A stretch of DNA of 64,000 bases from Asterella californica (lineage: Eukaryota > Streptophyta > Marchantiopsida > Marchantiales > Aytoniaceae): the NCBI GenBank assembly GCA_036924285.1, contig JAYKYS010000011.1, forward strand, positions 9,114,001-9,178,000, written 5' to 3'. Below the pieces are notes generated by a model. That model was not told the origin of the DNA. It made no database searches and saw only the letters and a list, made by a program, of their open reading frames with translations. The position numbers and the translations under genes are program-made. Below, piece after piece: positions 39,811 to 52,311 of the stretch (within the stretch, counting starts at the first letter, position 1; each line of letters begins with the position of its first letter).

Positions 39811-42800
39811 ACAGCGGATGATCATGATGACCATGAGGGAAGGCCTAGTCCTACACATTCCACTATGAGAGGGTTCTACCATGAATTTATAGCAGATATA
39901 CCAGATCAAGTATATACGATACACTTGCGATGGGTGGTCGATAAATTGCAGAATTTATAATTTAGTAATACTTTTCTTTATACAGTAACAAAATATCACA
40001 CCCCTGAGATCGATATACTGACTCTAACTCAATTAAATATGATCAATGTAAACGCGTCACGCAGAGATGTAGACCGTAGAGGAGAATTAATAAGAATAAG
40101 AGACAGAAACGAGCCGAGCAGTAAACAGTGATGATATGGAGAACTGATAATCTCTGCTAAGTTCACTGTAGTTAGCATAGCACATGAAGCTTATTCATCA
40201 GGGTCCATAGGCTCTCCCAACACAAGATCTACCACCAAACTTGAGGCCAATTCTGTAGGAAACAAGCCTTACTGTAACAGATTCACCTGATCTCATAGAA
40301 TCAAGCTCATGCTAAGTTGTATGCTTTACGGTACTCACTCACTGATTTCGTAAGGCTGTTGCAAAACTATGATCCTGCGATCGCTATATTCTGTTTCGTG
40401 ATCTCAATAGCATCTGGTTATCATATGCTCATGTTGCGAAGTGAAATGAATTTGTCTATGGAAGGAAAGAGTGCACTGAAGCCAGCCGGGAAAATAGGGG
40501 TTTGAAAACATCAGCAGTGACAGCACAGAAGGAGCCATGGAGGAAATCAAGGGCGGTATCTGAATCATCGGTTGCTGACTCAGTGCAGCGCATGCAACTG
40601 CAGCTATGGATGGGCTAGCTACAGATTCCTTCCACAGTGCTAACGCACGACACTTGTTGCTGCACAGCCTAACCAACAATATGGCAAGAAAAGCTCCCTG
40701 CACCGGAAAACTCAGTCTGCGTTGCCCCAGCTCCGCGGACAGGACAAAGAGATGGTGTTGTAGTTTTATAGTTTACTGAAGTTGTCTCCCCGCCCCCGCT
40801 CTTTTCCTCAATCTAGAAGGTACTATCAATTGGGAAAGAAATAAATTATCACAGAAGTAGAAAGCTGATACCTGAGAATTGCAGAAAGGGCCGAGATGAG
40901 AGGGAAGGAACAGAAGAGAACGTCCAGCGCGTTATCTGACCTCTCTTCCCGTGTTGTGAACATAGAGACAGAGTAGGAGAAGAATCAGGCGGTATGTGTA
41001 TGTTGTCGAGAGGAGAAAACTTTCTTCTAGAAAATGCTGTAGGATCGCTTTCTTTGTTGCGTACCGCGAAGGACGGAGACGAAAAGAAGGAAGGGATTCT
41101 GTAAAGCAATCATCATCGCTAGAGCGGTCTGAGAGTCGGGAGTTATTTGCCTTCGTGAAGGAGAAGAATTCTCCGGACGGGTGAGCGGCTCTCTGTCTAG
41201 TCTTCTGTCTTGGATTAATCGTGTTGCTCGACTTACTGACTTATCGATGAATATCCAGCCGATTATTTTTCCTGGATGGGTGATGCCGGGAATATGTGGT
41301 GATCGAAATGTGTTGACAGGCTTTGGGGTATCATTCCATTCAAGATTTCCTCCACAAAACTTGAGGATGTGTTTCTCTACGTTATCTCCCCATCGCATTT
41401 CAAATTCTCTGCGCTAAAGTTGGAAATGTGCGTTTCTACAACTCTCTCGTCCTTCAGCTTCCCACGGGTCGGATTAACTTGTCCGCGTAACGAAAACATG
41501 GAAATCAAGGACAATCCACAAGTATCTGAATTTTCTTCATGTTAAGATCTCACATAGAGGATGCTTTGAACGGCTTGTTTGTCTTCTTAGGAGTCAGTCA
41601 ATATTTCTGAGTTAGATGATCGAGGGTGGATGTGCGGGCTCGTCAGTCGCTCAATCCAAGCTTAAGCTATCTTCTATCTCTGAGTAGTCCCAGAATCAGA
41701 CCTCACCCCACCCTTTCCTCCCCTTCCCTCCACTTGGATGGTGTAAAGGGAAAAGAACCTGTAGAAGTGGGCGAAGAAGAACATTGTATTATGCCGTGGC
41801 TGCTTTCCTGCACTCTGGTAGGATGCTTGTATTAGTGTGAATTTGGTGGAAAGAGAAGGTCACCTAGGGTTAAGAACTGGACGTTTGTGCGTAGTAGACA
41901 CAGGAGGGAATTTTATTTCCAGGTTTTACCATCAATCGGAGTCTAGAAATTTACTTTCTCAGGATCTTGGTTCCAGGCAGATTCCAGAATCAGGATTTGA
42001 AATTTCTAACTCAAACTTCATAGCAGATGTTGTACCCTTCAGAGATTTTCGGAGTGTGGAAGTTAGAAGCTTATATAGGAGGAGGCGAGACTTCAGAGTA
42101 ATCAGCTAGGGAGGATAGGACGGACTATTTCGAAGACCAAATTTCGCGGTCCTTGTTGAAGGCATCTGAGCAAGATGAGCATGACACGGATGTGTGGAGA
42201 GAATATTGTAGTGAGTTTCGCGTTGGCGCAGATATTGGTTGACAGGTAGGTAGACAGGACCACGCCTTTATCTTGGATTTCCGCTGATGTGGGAGAATTC
42301 GGAGACCTACATTTTGATCGTTGATATTTCAGGGGAAAGGTATCGGGTGAGGTAATAGCAGTTGGGTTCTCCATGGAAACTGAAGCCGGGGGACTTATTT
42401 AACTGCGATCGCTTCGCAGGGTAAACCGTGTCAGGGTGGATATGGTAAGTTTGAGCTGGATGGCTAGCTTCTGATCATAGAGAAACAACTCGCAGTGACC
42501 AGACACATATACGACTGAACATGACAGATTTTTATTTCCACAACCAGTATTCCAGCGCTTTCACTCATCCATTCTTGTGGACTTGAGCTCCCTGAAGTTG
42601 AATTTACTTTTCCATCCTGAATTTGAGTCCTGAGAGCTAAATTAGAAGTATCTGCACTCCTCTTCGGTGGTTTTATGTTTCTGCTAGATCACCATGGGGC
42701 AGAACTTGGGTGAATTTCTCTTTAGCATCTTCTCCGGAATTGTTTCCAACATTCTCGCATGCTGGTGTTCACAAGCTGGTAGAATGACCCCACACCTGGA

Positions 42801-44296
42801 AACCTGGAAATTCCTCTGTACCTGAAGCTTGTTCATCTTCACCTTATCATCAAGGTTCAGTATGTATGACTCTTTATATCTAGCCACTAATCACTACAAT
42901 TGTCACTGGCGACCAAGGAAGAGTAGAATAGGTAGAAGTTTCAGGTTAGAGACCCTCCTCGATCTCGTCCTCAGCAAATGGAGCTCTTAGTCTCTTGTTT
43001 ACGGCACGCGTGTTGTCCCGGGCTCTGGAAGGGATACAACACGCGGGCACTGGAAAGTCAATGATAATGGGGAAGGCAATCACAGTCGGTAGCTAGGCAA
43101 TCAAAGTGAAGAGTACCTTTTAGCAACCCAGCTAACACGTGTTAGCATGAGCATATATAATCTGTGTTTCAGTTTGTAGACCACTTTGTGAGTTGCATTC
43201 ATGACTTCTGGTAAGCGATGAGTTCCATGTATGGTACATTTTCTGAACAATATGGGTTCGTCCTGTGGAGCACCACAGTCACCTAGAGGATTCAGAGTTC
43301 TCTTTCAGAGTATCTGAATATTAGTATCTAAAGTGGGACGAAACAGTTGCCTGCGCTCCTACAATTGTGTTACATGTTGTTCTGCGTCTATTCTATCTCT
43401 TAATTTCACATGGATGAGGAAAGGAGAAAGTTTTTCAGTACTTCTGGTTGGAATTTAAAGTTCGTAGTTCTAAGTCCCACTGTCTTTCGAGAGTGTAAAC
43501 ATGAAAATTGCATGGGTAGAAAGCTGTACTGTAGACCCCGCGCCCTGGTTGGACGGGGACGGTTGTCAGGGAACGCTGCAGGTTGACCAGCCACAGAAAG
43601 ACACCTGATCCTTTGGATGAATAACCAAGAAACTAAACTGCATGAGCTGTAAACAGTTGTGATTTGAATGACATCAGCCCAATTATGGGGTTTCTGGCAG
43701 CAACGGCGGAACGATCTTTGCGCAGTGGTCCTTACGGTGAGTATCTACCCTTGTAACTAAGAGGTTCAGATGTAACCTGTTCTGTAAGAGCTTATCACAT
43801 AACCAGCTGCAAGTGAATCCCACAAAGAGAATGAGGGAGCCTTCACTCACCGGGAACTCGTAAGATACTTCATAAGTGGAGGAGATGGTTCTTAGGAGTT
43901 GTGCATTCTTTGACTCTCCAGGATTATGGGGACATGTATTCCAGGGGAATTCTGCGATGTTGTAAGTTGCAGGCGTAGTTCTTGGTGATAGCAGCTGGTT
44001 CTTAGGGGACGTTCAGTCCATCTGTGTTACTGTGTTACTTCAAAGCAGCTTATTCTGCTCTCTTAGAGCTTAGTTGCTGGCTTAGTTGCAGACTGACGTG
44101 CTTTGCCGGTGCACAGTTACTGTAGTATTCTTGCGACTTCACAAGCGAAGGGACAAATCTACAGAGCATTGACTCCTTGTGCTTTGCTGGACTGACTTTA
44201 TCTAGTATTAGATGCTGCCCAATTTGAATCAGTGAGTACTTACTACGTCCAGTTCTTGTTTGCTGCGCTTGTGTTTTGTACATGTAATGCAGTACT
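39811..44296. other. Long stretch without a supported gene; upstream of the zinc-site gene
   Basis: Several open frames (for example 41027-41398 minus, 41626-41835 and 41837-42109 plus) have plausible composition but no motif and overlap each other, so none is called. The right part probably holds the promoter and leader of the gene at 44297. It includes a 10-bp-arm hairpin (43007-43045) and a 16-bp palindrome with a CACGTG core (43131-43146). Confidence 0.45.
43131..43146. promoter_or_regulatory. Palindromic G-box (GCTAACACGTGTTAGC)
   Basis: A perfect 16-bp palindrome centred on CACGTG, the G-box core bound by plant bZIP and bHLH factors. It lies 1.15 kb upstream of the ATG at 44297. The palindrome is seen; the regulatory role is inferred. 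Confidence 0.4.
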
Positions 44297-45484
44297 ATGG
44301 AGCCGGATCCCTTCGCTCTTACTGAGAGCGGTAGACTTGAAATGAACATGGATGCCATAGCTTCACTTCTTGCCATGGCGCGGCAGCGTATCAATGAAGG
44401 GAACCCTTCCCTGGCTTTGCAAGCTGTAAGTCACTGGCATATATATACCACCTTACGCTAGTTATCACCTGTATGGATAAAATATTCAGCCTACAAGTAC
44501 GTATCTATGTGTTTCACTCCCATTTCATTTTTTCTTTTCGGTCTTACTAGAGGGTTTATGTTTCTGAAGCACTTTCCTCTATGAGTTTGTTCTGATCTTG
44601 AGCTTCTGTTACGGAGAGGATAGAGATTCACATGCATTGCTGGTCCAGGTGTTTTGTAGGTGTTCAGTGCCTCATTTAGCTTCTCTTTCATGTGACGCTG
44701 GATTCTGTTCAGAAGATCTCAAGCTCTCTTCGTGGACAAGAGTTGGGACTTAGCGGACACTTAGAAAATGGGTGCTCTAGGTCTATTTGTAGTGTAAGCA
44801 TTACTTTGAGAGTCGTATTCAGTATCATGAACGGAAAACTGCTCTAGAACTAAAGCCTTCTTCTCCCCTGCCATTAAAATCTGACGATTGCGCGGTTGGT
44901 TCTGTGCAGTCAAGCAGATGTTGTCTCTACCAGTTATGCTAATCTTCTATCCTTTTCTGGCAACAAGATTATCCGTATGAGACTTCTAGGGGTGTTCAGA
45001 TGCCTGGCGATGCAGATGACTATGTCACCCACAACTGACCAGCAAAGCAACTGTCCGCTCGCAGGTGATCATCGCACTTAGAGCATCCGGGGGAGAGAGA
45101 GCAGTGTTGCAGGCTTTCAGCAGAGCTCGAGAACTCAGTCAGAGGGAAAGGCAGGAAAATACAGCTGTGGATGAGCTATCTGCACTTTTCGCTGACTGTG
45201 GGCTCACGGACATTCAGTCCATGAACTTCGGTACAAACGGGGTGCAGCCTACAGCTAATGGACATGGAATACCGTCAGGAATACAAGAGATGGACGTGAT
45301 AGATGGTATCACACCTAGATATCAAAACACGGCCCCAATTCTTGCAGAAAGCGGACGGCTTCAAGTGGTTATGGATGCATCCAGCGATGGCAGCAGCTTT
45401 GTATGTGGGAATTGTGGAGGTGTAGTAAGTACGATGCGCAGAGACGAGCACTTCCAGTTTTGGTGCTCACGGGCATCTCAATGA
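44297..45484 (+). CDS. Conserved plant protein of unknown function with C-terminal zinc-site motif
   Basis: Two exons, 44297-44425 and 45065-45484, join in phase 0 (donor GTAAGT, acceptor CGCAG) to a 182-residue protein. It resembles a family found across land plants that I know only as uncharacterised. The N-terminal half is helical (DAIASLLAMARQRINEG, SLALQAVIIALRASGGERA) and is followed by RARELSQRERQEN and DELSALFADCGLTDIQS. After a low-complexity linker the C-terminus has ILAESGRLQV and FVCGNCGGVVSTMRRDEH, then FWC, giving a CxxC...H...C arrangement that could bind zinc. There is no transit peptide or membrane segment, so a cytosolic or nuclear site is likely. The intron of 639 bp has no other features. 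No disabling change is seen. Confidence 0.8.
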
Positions 45485-47399
45485 TGTCAACATGTTTTGG
45501 ACGCCAGAAGTGTTTGGCTGTGAGTTCGAACTTGTACGTTTGTAAGTATTGTGTGAGTGCATTAGTGTTAAAATCTTTCATATGAAAATCGAATTAGGAG
45601 AATGAGTCTTCTGTCGAATATATCGAAACAGAATGATAAGTTTTGTAGTATGGTCCGAACGAGTTGGCCTCCTCGTAAACCACGACTTTTTCTAGTGTTT
45701 TTGCCGGTGTCTTCGGAAGTAGGACCAGTAGTCAACCCCAACTTTGAGTCTATTACAGCCTGTGCAGTGGAGTAAACTTATACGGCCCACCGATGGCCCT
45801 TAAATCCTCGTCGTGAAAAGTACTGCATATGTATAGAAACATGGAAACTTCTGTTCAATCTAGATAAAACGTAAAGTTTGTGTTCAGTTAGTCGAGCAAT
45901 GACTCATATCGAGACTTATATACCGTATCGCACGTGGTCTCTATGGTCTCTACGCATCTTGGCGTCTCGTTGTCGTTCTATGAAAAGTGCACCTCCGTGA
46001 CGGTTTGGGACGGTAGTCGTGTGAGGTTTTGTCTCAGATGCATCTCTGCCAGTACGGACTAAATTTGTCAGCCTTTACACGCCATGCCAGGCGTCTAGTT
46101 TTGTCTCGGTCGAGTTCGAAAATGGTGCTTTCAGGTTATTTGATAATATATTTCAATCAAGCTTCGCGCCTTCTACCCGCAGACCTTGTTTAGCTGGTGT
46201 AGATATGCCGTTGTCAGCCTTAATGGTTAATACCATTTTTATGGTATACCTGTGGTATTTAGCTGCTGAGTATAGGCGAGTAATTGTCCTTTGTGCTTGC
46301 TGGTACCAGCTATTTACATGAAAGGTGCTCTGTTAATCATTTGAAAGCGTATTTCATCTGGTCTGACGGATGTACATGTTATGCCTTAATTTGGAGTCCA
46401 TGTTGATTACATTTGACACCTGTCGTTTGTGGTTTGTGGATTTTGTTCAGTACATAGTTAAATACGTACGACGTTACGGGCGTGGTTGTTCCTGGAGCCG
46501 TCCGTCGAGGTAGAATTCAGTGAAGCACCCACGGCGGAGAGAGCTGCAAGATATTGTACGGGTCATGTTCTGCTTCAGTCTAATAAGCATCATCCTGTAC
46601 TGTCTGCGAAAGGATGTGTGGATCGTCTTACCCGTATTTTCCCCTCCCCACACTCTCCTGCTCTTGGCTACTCGATTGGAAACACCTACACGGAAACCGC
46701 TCAGTGTGTCTCTCTGCGTCGGCCGACGAAGTAATAACTTAATTATCTGTTCCTTCCGTTTCATGTTCTCTCTTGTATCAACACCGGCCTCTACTCTTCC
46801 TCCCTTGATGTTCTATGCAGCACCCTTAGAAGAACTCAGTAGCACAACGGAGTTCAACCATTACCTCCGCAGTATCACATGACTACTTTCTTTCTCGCTT
46901 ATGCTGCTATATATTTCTACGAAGAGTTTCCACTGTGGTTGGTAATCGATGTTCATGGAACTGTATGGTGATCAGTTCATTTGGCGCCTGATACAATTTT
47001 TTGGGATTTGTCTTTAGACAGTCCGGATATCAGTTCGCTGGTTGCCTGGTACTTTGTGGTTTGATTTGTTTCAAGAGCTGTTTAAGCCGCAGGGTCTTTA
47101 GTTAGTCTTACAAGGACTCTGAAGGATATATTGTTCAGTCGCGGGAGAACACCTCAACATAACTTGGTCTTTGTCCTTACGCGAGTGATGCCACTTCTTA
47201 CTCAGGGAAATGTGGGTCAGCTATGGAGAAACCGTTACAACACAACCCTCGCCTTAGAGCTGTTTAAGCAATTATATACTTGGTCGGGCCCGTGCGCAGT
47301 TGTTGTCGTTTTGGGGGTCCGATAGAATCTATTTGGTCGGGCCCATAACTGGTGACGATTTGATCTTGAAAGTGGTGGAGTCCCAGAGTTCGTCGTCTG
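45485..47399. other. Intergenic stretch, no gene supported
   Basis: Begins with the presumable 3' UTR of the upstream gene. The open frames near 46474-46882 overlap on both strands and show no motif. Confidence 0.5.
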
Positions 47400-47890
47400 A
47401 TCGGGTCCATGACTGCGACAGACAGTTAGAGATTGACATGCGGGCGTAAGATGTTATTGTTCTACAGTTAGAGATTTGACATACTGGCATAAGATATTAC
47501 GTAGTTGGAACGCTTAGTTGTCAGCAGAGTAGTCTGAGATGGCAATCGATTTGATCATGAAAGTGATTTGTTATAAACATTAGATCGTGAGTTCCTTACA
47601 GACATGATTGGTATAGACAGTTAGAGATTGACATGCTCGCATAAGATACCTCGTAGACATTCTGGGAAGCTTAGTTGTCAGTAGAGTAGACCGAGGTGGC
47701 AGTCGATTTGAATCTGAAAGCGATTTTCGCATTAAATCATGAAACTGATTTCGTTATAAACATTAGATGTTACGAAGGGTGGCGGTTCACTTAATCATGA
47801 AAGTGATTGTGTCACATTAGATGCTACGAAAGGTGGCAGTCGACTTGATTCATGAAAGTGATTTCGTGACAAACATCAGATGTTACATGA
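47400..47890. repeat. Minisatellite-like repeats in two interleaved unit types
   Basis: One unit type contains ACAGTTAGAGATTGACATGC and GCATAAGAT (about 47423, 47464, 47616). The other contains TGAAAGTGATTTCGTTATAAACATTAGATGTTACGAAAGGTGGCAG variants (about 47553-47590, 47735-47790, 47798-47840, 47850-47890). Units are diverged by roughly 10-20 percent and show no coding. Confidence 0.6.
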
Positions 47891-49094
47891 ATTTTGTAAC
47901 CTGCACGTGGTATGTATTGCTGATGTGCCAGTCATGGATCCGATTTTGTTCTCGAATTGTTGATGGTTCTATATATATCTAATGATGGGTCCGATCTATA
48001 TCCAGTCATCGCGAAGGACCGACGACAAGCGCTGGTATAGTCAAAATATAGTTTGACTTTACGTGTCTTGAACTGTTTTTTATTTAGTTAATTTTATTTT
48101 TGATAATTTATAAATATAAATAAAAATTATATCAGAAAACGCTTGGTTGTAACTTTCATAAGATTTTAGACATAATTCATCGTTAACTCTCAGCGTTTTT
48201 ACGCAATATTACACTTGGAGGTTGAGAAAACGAGAAAAACTATATCTGAAGTTACCAAGCGACTTTCATACCGCCATTCTCTGTAAATAATAATATGTAC
48301 GTTAAACTTTTATTCAATTAAAAATTTAATAATAAATTAAGGAAAGTGCATATACTTGCTTGCTCGGTCTTTACATGGAGAGGGTACATAATGAGATGTC
48401 ATAAGACTTCTTTGCTTAAAAAGCCGAACATTTGTTCTTCCTCAAAGTGCCTCTATGGAATTTCTCTGATGTGTTTCCGGAGAAACCCCCGTACTCCCGA
48501 CTTGGCACCAAGGGGACGGATGTCCTACGCATGGGTAGGAGGGGTGGCCAGTACAGATCCTCGGTACTTTGTCAGTGTTACTGTAGCTCTCGCCCCCGGA
48601 TTTAGCTTGTTTGAATCGAACAGTTAAAGATCGCGCCATATAAAGAACAACTGAAACTGAACTGAAACATGTAAATTAAACCACTCCTTATCCTAACTGT
48701 TAGGAACTAATAAGAACAACGTCACGCAATGAATAACAAACAGATGAAATGACTCTATCAAACCATATAATGCGAGTTGTAACGCTCTAATGGAAGATCG
48801 AGCTATGAGTCAAGAGCCCCACCCTTGCGCGAACAAGAGTAGAGTCGAGCTCTAGTATCTCGTGAGATAGAAAGATCAATTAAGAGTGCATGACAAACTT
48901 GCTAGAAGTGGTGCTGTGTCAGAGAGTACTGCAATCCATGAGATCCATTGGAAGCTAAGGTATCAAATCGAAGATATGTCTCACGTGCCTCAAGAGTCAA
49001 ACTATCTCTTATTTCACGGAGACATATATGTAGTGGATAAGAATCATCCTCCACCTTTGTCACATAGCTCTCTAGAATAAGATTACCTCGCAAA
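47891..49094. other. Stretch without a supported gene, left flank of the element C block
   Basis: AT-rich to about 48340, then more balanced DNA. A short peptide-like FSDVFPEKPP near 48462 recalls the pre-RT region of gypsy pol but is too short to call. Confidence 0.45.
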
Positions 49095-49132
49095 CTACCC
49101 AATGGGCTAGTCAAGACCTTTCGGACCCAAAG

Positions 49133-50269
49133 ATGAGGCACCTTAGCAAGAGAGAGGGGTGCTGGTTCTTTAAACAAACCCGCCTGTACATCCCGCCCGG
49201 ACCTCTGAGAGCCAGAGTTCTCTATGAGGAGCATGATACTCCGGCTGCAAGCCATGGGGGTCAGGCCCGAACACTTCACAGGGTTCGACAGAAATACTAC
49301 TGGCCTACCCTAAGTGTGGATGTAAGTAGGAATGTGGAAAGTTGCATGGTCTGTCAGCAGACCCGGCAGGATACCCAGAGACCTGCCGGGTTGCTGCAGC
49401 CCTTACCTGTACCAGAGAACCTCTGGGAGAGTTTAACTATGGATTTCATCTCGCAGCTCCCTTCTTCCCACAGATATGATTGCATTTTAACTGTGGTAGA
49501 TCGGTTAAGTAAGATGGCCCATTTCATTCCTTGTACTACCCTCATTTCGGCTTCCGAAGTGGCTAGGTTATTCATGACCCACATATTCAAGTTCCATGGA
49601 CTGCCTAGAGAGATCATAGCCGATAATGACTTCAGATTTGCAAATGAATTCTCGACCACGTTATTTGCCAGCTTAGGAACCAAGCTGAAGTTCACTGCTG
49701 CTTACCATCCGCAGACTGATGGGCAGAGTGAAAGGGTTAACCAGATCATAGAGCAGGGGTTGCGAAATTACATGTTAAAGGATCAGTCGGATTGATCCGA
49801 CCATCTAGATTTAGTGGAGTTTGCATACAACGATGCTCTACATTCTGCCACAGGTTACAAACCGTTTGAACTCGTGTATCGAGGTAATAAATCTCCCTTG
49901 TCTCCAGCCAGCTTTCAGTTACAGTCTCCTGAGTTCGAAAATGCCATGAGAGAAACTCCTCTGAATGTTGCTGAGTTTATAGGCCGAAGATCGTATGTCT
50001 TACACATGGCAAAGCAGAGCATTCTCAAGGCCCAAGCTAGGTATACTAAATATGCTAACCTCAAGAGGCGAGATGTGCAGTTAGAGGTGGGAGACCGAGT
50101 ATGGCTAAAGACCAAGGCCTACTCCATCCCTCAGGGGATGACAGAGAAATTCATCCCCAGGTGGGCCGGGCCCTTCGAGATTTTTAAGAAGATTACACCT
50201 GTAAGTTATCACTTGAGTTTTCCCTCAAGCATGCAGGGGTATCACCCATCATCCACATTTCGAACTTAA
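49133..50269 (+). pseudogene. Element C copy 1 integrase
   Basis: The zinc site is HDTPAASHGGQARTLH ... CMVCQQT; the core carries MDFISQLPSS (first Asp), IIADNDFRFANEF (second Asp) and HPQTDGQSERVNQ (Glu). Sequence continues in the same frame after a TGA at 49793-49795, which corresponds to TGG (Trp) at 56752 in copy 2. The post-core region GDRVWLKTKAY ... EKFIPRWAGPFEI follows the usual pattern. A frameshift near 50220 separates it from the chromodomain. The equivalent of the copy 2 stop at 56413 is CAG here (49454). Confidence 0.85.
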
Positions 50270-50289
50270 AGAAGTTTGTCCCAGATGAT

Positions 50290-50571
50290 ATGCAGATTCC
50301 AGAGAGGATCCAAAAGTGGACCCCTGCCCTGGAACACTTACCTATGCTCTCAGATATGCGAGTAAGGAGGATATTGGACCAGAGGTCCTTGCCTGGTCCC
50401 AGTACTGAGCCCGAAAGGATGAAACTACTTGTTGAATGGGAAGGCCGAGGCATGGTAGTCCAGACATGGGTGACTCTGGTAGAGACCCCTTGGGTACTGA
50501 TAGCCAGGCCATACCAAGTTTTTATCCGGGGAAGGGCCCCGCAAGTCGCACGACCCGATGCCCTAGCCTGA
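50290..50571 (+). pseudogene. Element C copy 1 chromodomain-like C-terminus
   Basis: After the integrase the frame has MRVRRILDQRSL, then MKLLVEWEGRGMVVQTWVTL, which is the layout of a chromodomain: a leading beta strand with VxxILD, then LVEWEG and a Trp (T-W). Chromodomains of gypsy chromoviruses are thought to guide integration to marked chromatin. The usual aromatic cage is only partly apparent, so this is a divergent form. The frame ends at TGA 50569-50571, just before the polypurine tract. Confidence 0.6.
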
Positions 50572-50580
50572 GAGGAGGAG

Positions 50581-52295
50581 TGTAAGAGGATTGCACGAGA
50601 GGCTTGGAGGGATCAGAGACCACTGCACTGCATGAGGAGTCGCGATCCTGAATGCACATAGGTATAGATTACCTCCTAAGGCCCAGCCGGCTATTACATG
50701 TCCACCTCAAGAGAGTAGGGAGGAGGAAAAATAAAGCTAGCTGGTCTAGCTGAGCTCGAGGTATACTACATGTACCCAGTGCACTTAAAATCTTGTCTCG
50801 GGTAAGACTCTCCTGTCACAGAAAGGATTGAGACCGAGTTGGGACCCCTGGAGAAAAACTCTCTCGGTAAGAGATCCAGGTGTGAGGTCACACCTTTTCA
50901 TTTGTGTGGTAGTATGTCATAAGGACCCTACATCATCCCCGCGGGTCCCCAACCCAGAAGCGGAAGAGGTAAGAAGGTCAAAGACTAACCACATGATCCC
51001 ATCGTCGTTTCATTTCAGGCCGGCTATGATTTAAACGGCTAAAAGGCTGCCTGGAGGTTCCGGGAGGTGAACACGGCTTAGGTAGGTCTAGGTCCGGGAA
51101 GTAGATGTAGGAAATCATAAGACCTTAAGGTCTCGAAGGCGATTTTGGACCAGGGGCACCCCTTGACCACCCCACAGTCAATCAGAGACGTCCACGTAGT
51201 CCGAAGTAGAGCCGACGAGCAAGAATCAAGAAGGCTAGACCACGGACCCGTGTCCCTATGCATCCGCACAAGCCGAAGGCAAAGCGGCGCCGCGTGGCGG
51301 CAGCAGATAGGTCCACGGAAGGCACACGCGCGAAGAAGGGGAGTGGAGTTATCGAAGGCCCGCTTCCCTATGAGGAGGGAACTGACGGAGGCAACGTGGC
51401 AGGACGGCGATCCGACGGAGCAATCCCATTGGCTGAGAACCCCTCGGGGTGACGACGATACACCTACCAGCGTGGCCGTTCGCCTTCCCCCGAGAAGGGA
51501 AGCATGATTGGAAGACTCGCCGGGCCCGCATCCCCACGCACGAGTTTCCAGCCAATGGGAACTCGCGGAACTTGACCGTTACCCCCTCGTGAGCACTCTA
51601 CTCAGCCCGCGTGGCAAGTTCTGGTTGGCCACGCCACTTTTGGATCGTGAACTCTACTTGGGAAACGCGAAGGACGATCAGGCGAAGGAGCCACCTGCCA
51701 GGGTATAAAGACTGCCCATAGGGCACTGTGCCAGAGACGACGCCGAGGCTGGAACGGGAAGCCGTATGCGAGAGAGCCACGTAGCTAGTATCCTCCGCGA
51801 AGTTAGGGACACCTCCGTCGCTGTGTGTATACACACGAGGTTTCTCGAGGAAACCTCGTGTCCAAGCCGCAGGTGACAGTTTTAGGGTAGTCTCGAGAGG
51901 CGCAAGGGTATAGCTGCAGATTGGAGTCAGTGGGTCGATAGGTTAATGGATAGGAAGGTCATGCCGTGGTCCTAGTACTGTTTGGACCCTGTCCAGGATC
52001 ACCGCGCCTACCTTTGAGGGTACGCCGATATGTATGAGCCAAATTGAGTAAAGGGGTCCCTGTCGTTGCCAAATTGGAGGGTCTGCATGAGTTTGTGTGA
52101 GTGTGAGAGGAGTCATGGGCATGTGTGTTGCCCCAGTTCTCGAGTAAGGTGAAGGAGTGATCAGGAGGAGATTGTCTGAGTGGTTGTCTGGGTTCGGACG
52201 GATCGTCAAGAGTTAACGCCGCTGGGGTTTGATCAATTTTCGAATTTCCGCACCAAGACCCGCGCGGCCGAGCCTCTGACCCGGGAACCACGTCA
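50581..52295 (+). repeat. LTR of element C, 1715 bp, shared by the two copies
   Basis: It starts TGTAAGAGG directly after a polypurine tract and ends ACGTCA three bases before a tRNA-Met-type primer site, so both borders are clear. The TG...CA ends are present. It serves as 3' LTR of copy 1 and as 5' LTR of copy 2. A TATA box lies at 51704. Confidence 0.85.
51704..51710 (+). promoter_or_regulatory. TATA box of the element C LTR
   Basis: TATAAAG in CCAGGGTATAAAGACTG, about 590 bp before the LTR end, in the position expected for the U3/R boundary. Confidence 0.55.
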
Positions 52296-52298
52296 GAG

Positions 52299-52311
52299 TG
52301 GTATCAGAGCC
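52299..52311 (+). other. Primer-binding site of element C (initiator tRNA-Met type)
   Basis: TGGTATCAGAGCC begins 3 bp after the LTR end. TGGTATCAGAGC is the standard plant retrotransposon primer site complementary to the 3' end of initiator tRNA-Met. Confidence 0.9.

Larger units (their letters stand above)
49095..50580 (+). mobile_element. Element C, copy 1: 5'-truncated Ty3/gypsy, integrase to polypurine tract
   Basis: Homology to copy 2 starts near 49095 (copy 2 position about 56053) and the two copies are nearly identical where they overlap. Copy 1 holds the integrase zinc site, integrase core, the post-core segment and a chromodomain, and ends at a polypurine tract (GAGAGGAGGAG, 50570-50580) directly before the LTR at 50581. 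Gag, protease, RT and RNase H are missing from this copy. Confidence 0.85.

Noticed and set aside
41027..41398. 123-codon open frame on the minus strand
   Set aside because: Overlaps plus-strand frames of similar length, has no recognisable motif and no splice-consistent partners.
48450..48630. FSDVFPEKPP-like peptide recalling gypsy pre-RT sequence
   Set aside because: Only about 10 residues match and the flanks do not continue the homology.
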